DNA from: Bacilli bacterium
Lineage (GTDB): Bacteria; Bacillota_I; Bacilli_A; RF39; UBA660
NCBI GenBank assembly: GCA_017450205.1
Contig: JAFSVF010000017.1
Span: forward strand, 1-64,000
DNA length: 64,000 nt
Direction of reading: 5' to 3'
In this document: in pieces, positions 62,246 to 64,000 of the stretch
Layout of the letters: every line of letters begins with the position of its first letter
Position numbering within the stretch: the first letter of the stretch is position 1
Translations under genes and position numbers: made by a program
Notes under the pieces: generated by a model
Seen by the model: the letters and a program-made list of their open reading frames with translations, nothing else
Database searches by the model: none
Told to the model about the DNA's origin: nothing

Positions 62246-62839
62246 ATGAATATTAAAGAAAAAATTATTAATAGCGCAAAGAAAGGTGAAAAGAGTATTA
62301 TTGCTAGTGCCATTCTTACTTTAGTAGTTGGATTAATGCTTGCAATATACCCTGGAGATACTTTAAGTATCATAACAAAAGTAATAGGAGGATGTTTGAT
62401 AGCATATGGTGTTTTACAAGTTATAAACTATTTTAAAGATGCAAAAGAAAATAGAATTGGTTCAGCATCATTTGCATTAGGAATTATTCTATTTGCAATT
62501 GGTTTATATATAATTGTAAATGATTCAGCATTAACAAATGTAATTACTACAATTATTGGTTTACTTATTTGTGTAAAATCAGTTTATAAAATTCAACTTG
62601 CAATAAGCTTAAAAGACTATTCTAAAACATGGAAATATAACTTGGTATCAGGAATAATTATTTTATCAATTGGCCTTATTGTTGTATTCTATCCAAATGC
62701 AACAGCTCAAACAGTATTAAGAATAATTGGAATTGCATTAATTGTTTCATCAGTATATGAAATAATTGAATCTCTTATTCTTATTAAGAAAATTGATACA
62801 ACAGTAAAAGATTTACCATTTAAAGAAAAAGGTGAATAG
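62246..62839 (+). CDS. DUF308 (HdeD-like) membrane protein
   Basis: 197 residues with about six helices arranged as two similar halves: LVVGLMLAIYPGDTLSIITK near residue 27 and SIGLIVVFYPNATAQTVLRI near 147 share the LxxGxxxxxxP pattern typical of DUF308/HdeD proteins. Role unknown; some relatives are linked to acid or stress tolerance. Start after AGGGTGATAAT. It is directly followed by the truncated gene at the window end. Confidence 0.85.
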   Translation: MNIKEKIINSAKKGEKSIIASAILTLVVGLMLAIYPGDTLSIITKVIGGCLIAYGVLQVINYFKDAKENRIGSASFALGIILFAIGLYIIVNDSALTNVITTIIGLLICVKSVYKIQLAISLKDYSKTWKYNLVSGIIILSIGLIVVFYPNATAQTVLRIIGIALIVSSVYEIIESLILIKKIDTTVKDLPFKEKGE

Positions 62840-62840
62840 T

Positions 62841-64000
62841 ATGAATAAAAAACTTAACAGGATGCAAATGATACTTATAATAGCTTCATTTCTAATAATG
62901 ATTGCTAATATAAGTTTAATAACAAGCAGTTTAGTTGAAAATATTTATATTAAAGGAGTACTTGGATTACTTATTCCATCAATCCTTTTATTTATTTCAA
63001 ATGAAGTAGAACATACATTAAAACTTGAAAAATCATCTAAACTAATTACATTAATGGCAATGTTCTCATTCTTTATTTCTTTAGTAGGAACTTATTTTAA
63101 TTTTTTACATGAATTAAATATTGATTCTAAGTTTATTAATATTGGATTCTTTAGTTTAAATAAGTTTACTATCGTAGCTCTTATTGGAATTATTATTCCA
63201 TTAATTGGTTATTTCTTAAATAGAGATATTTTATATAAGAAAATAATAGTAGTTTCTTCATTATATTTAGCATATTTTGTTTTAAACTCTATTTATACTT
63301 CTTGTACATTTAATATTTTAGGAATGACTAATACAAATTGTACATTAGAATATGTAACTTTATCACTAGTACTTATGCTTTATAATTTATTCCTAGATCA
63401 AAAGTATTCAAAAACATTAAGTATAGTTAATTTATTTTATACATTCTATATATTAAATAACGTAACTATTGGAATTAAATTAATAGCTCCAACAATTGTA
63501 ATTACTTCAATATGTATTTTTACATTCTTAATGAGAATTAGAAAAGAAGAAAGTAAGAAATATGATGCAATTCCATTTATAGGAATAGTTCTATTATTGT
63601 TAAATCTAATAGTAGAATTTTCTAGTAGTTTACTTATATTACCATTAGGTTTTGTAATTATAACAGATATGTTAATAATTGTATGTGATATTGTTAAAGA
63701 TAGAAAAGAAGGACTAACATATAAAATTATATTAGATTTATTAACTATTATTATATTGATTTATTCAATATCAAATAGCGTTAATATAATTACAACTGTT
63801 CTTATTGTATTAATAAGTTCATTAGTTTCAACATATGCATTAAAAGGTGATTATCATGAACAATATATATTACCATTCAAAATGGTGCTTTGTATTATTG
63901 GTATATTAGTTGAAATTAATAATCATATTTATTTAGATCCAGTACTAATTGTATTAATAGTTAATGTATTTACAACATTATGCTCATATATTACTAAAAA
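62841..64000 (+). CDS. Polytopic membrane protein, cut by the window end
   Basis: Open from ATG 62841 (after GGTGAATAGT) to the last base with no stop, at least 386 residues. About twelve hydrophobic helices, for example MILIIASFLIMIANISLITS near residue 10 and FIGIVLLLLNLIVEF near 250, with short loops. No charged active-site motif is visible. Two bases after the DUF308 gene, hence co-transcribed. I do not recognise the family. Confidence 0.8.
   Translation, partial: MNKKLNRMQMILIIASFLIMIANISLITSSLVENIYIKGVLGLLIPSILLFISNEVEHTLKLEKSSKLITLMAMFSFFISLVGTYFNFLHELNIDSKFINIGFFSLNKFTIVALIGIIIPLIGYFLNRDILYKKIIVVSSLYLAYFVLNSIYTSCTFNILGMTNTNCTLEYVTLSLVLMLYNLFLDQKYSKTLSIVNLFYTFYILNNVTIGIKLIAPTIVITSICIFTFLMRIRKEESKKYDAIPFIGIVLLLLNLIVEFSSSLLILPLGFVIITDMLIIVCDIVKDRKEGLTYKIILDLLTIIILIYSISNSVNIITTVLIVLISSLVSTYALKGDYHEQYILPFKMVLCIIGILVEINNHIYLDPVLIVLIVNVFTTLCSYITK

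Overview
The window is a strongly AT-rich chromosomal segment of a low-GC Gram-positive bacterium (Bacillota, Bacilli/Erysipelotrichia-like, possibly an uncultured gut RF39-type or Mollicutes-related lineage; the lineage is an inference). Evidence is the Firmicutes-style gene order (rplI-dnaB; walJ-rlmH; pheST behind a T-box; tilS-ftsH; parA-parB-mscS-DUF951; ECF ATPases-truA-rplM-rpsI), Shine-Dalgarno sequences of the AGGTGAT/GGAGG type, extended -10 promoters and U-rich intrinsic terminators. A cell wall is implied by murB, an LCP protein, an M23 endopeptidase and a sortase-type NPKTG surface protein. Stops are almost all TAA or TAG; I found one TGA stop.

Layout. 1-600: the tail of one 5S rRNA gene and a complete, divergent second 5S gene. 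700-3300: t6A tRNA-modification operon tsaE, tsaB, rimI-like, tsaD. 3300-5650: phosphoketolase. 5770-10310: rplI, dnaB, a LysM/G5/M23 wall hydrolase, walJ, rlmH. 10350-12270: two tandem DUF2441-like genes and ung. 12280-14900: lemA (minus), a metallo-hydrolase and a YfcC-like transporter. 14940-18640: T-box leader, pheS, pheT. 18740-20360: two paralogous membrane proteins. 20460-28210: pcrA, a broken gene, a nucleotidyltransferase, two coiled-coil proteins, ligA, ygjV. 28260-34040: GGDEF sensor, YihY, GNAT and membrane proteins. 34100-37260: two degenerate ECF-type ATPases, truA, and rplM-rpsI with a strong promoter and structured leader. 37300-39750: nucleotidyltransferase-like protein, histidine-phosphatase-like protein, murB. 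39840-40505: a candidate large structured RNA. 40576-45460: NPKTG surface protein, tilS, ftsH. 45500-50540: parAB, mscS, DUF951, AbgT transporter. 50540-57100: extracytoplasmic thioredoxin-like proteins, Thr-rich single-pass proteins, a minus-strand small RNA and an LCP-PASTA protein. 57100-64000: DHH phosphoesterase, CmpB-like protein, glycosyltransferase, a second candidate large RNA (minus), DUF1294, an Sm-like small protein, DUF308 and a truncated polytopic membrane protein.

How it fits together. Most of the window is core information processing (tRNA modification, replication, repair, translation, segregation) plus envelope functions. The points most worth a second look are the two ~500-650-nt structured RNA candidates, a ~180-nt RNA with a consensus promoter, a pair of retained but motif-dead ECF ATPases with no adjacent EcfT, a cluster of membrane thioredoxins including one without its cysteines, and near-complete avoidance of UGA as a stop.
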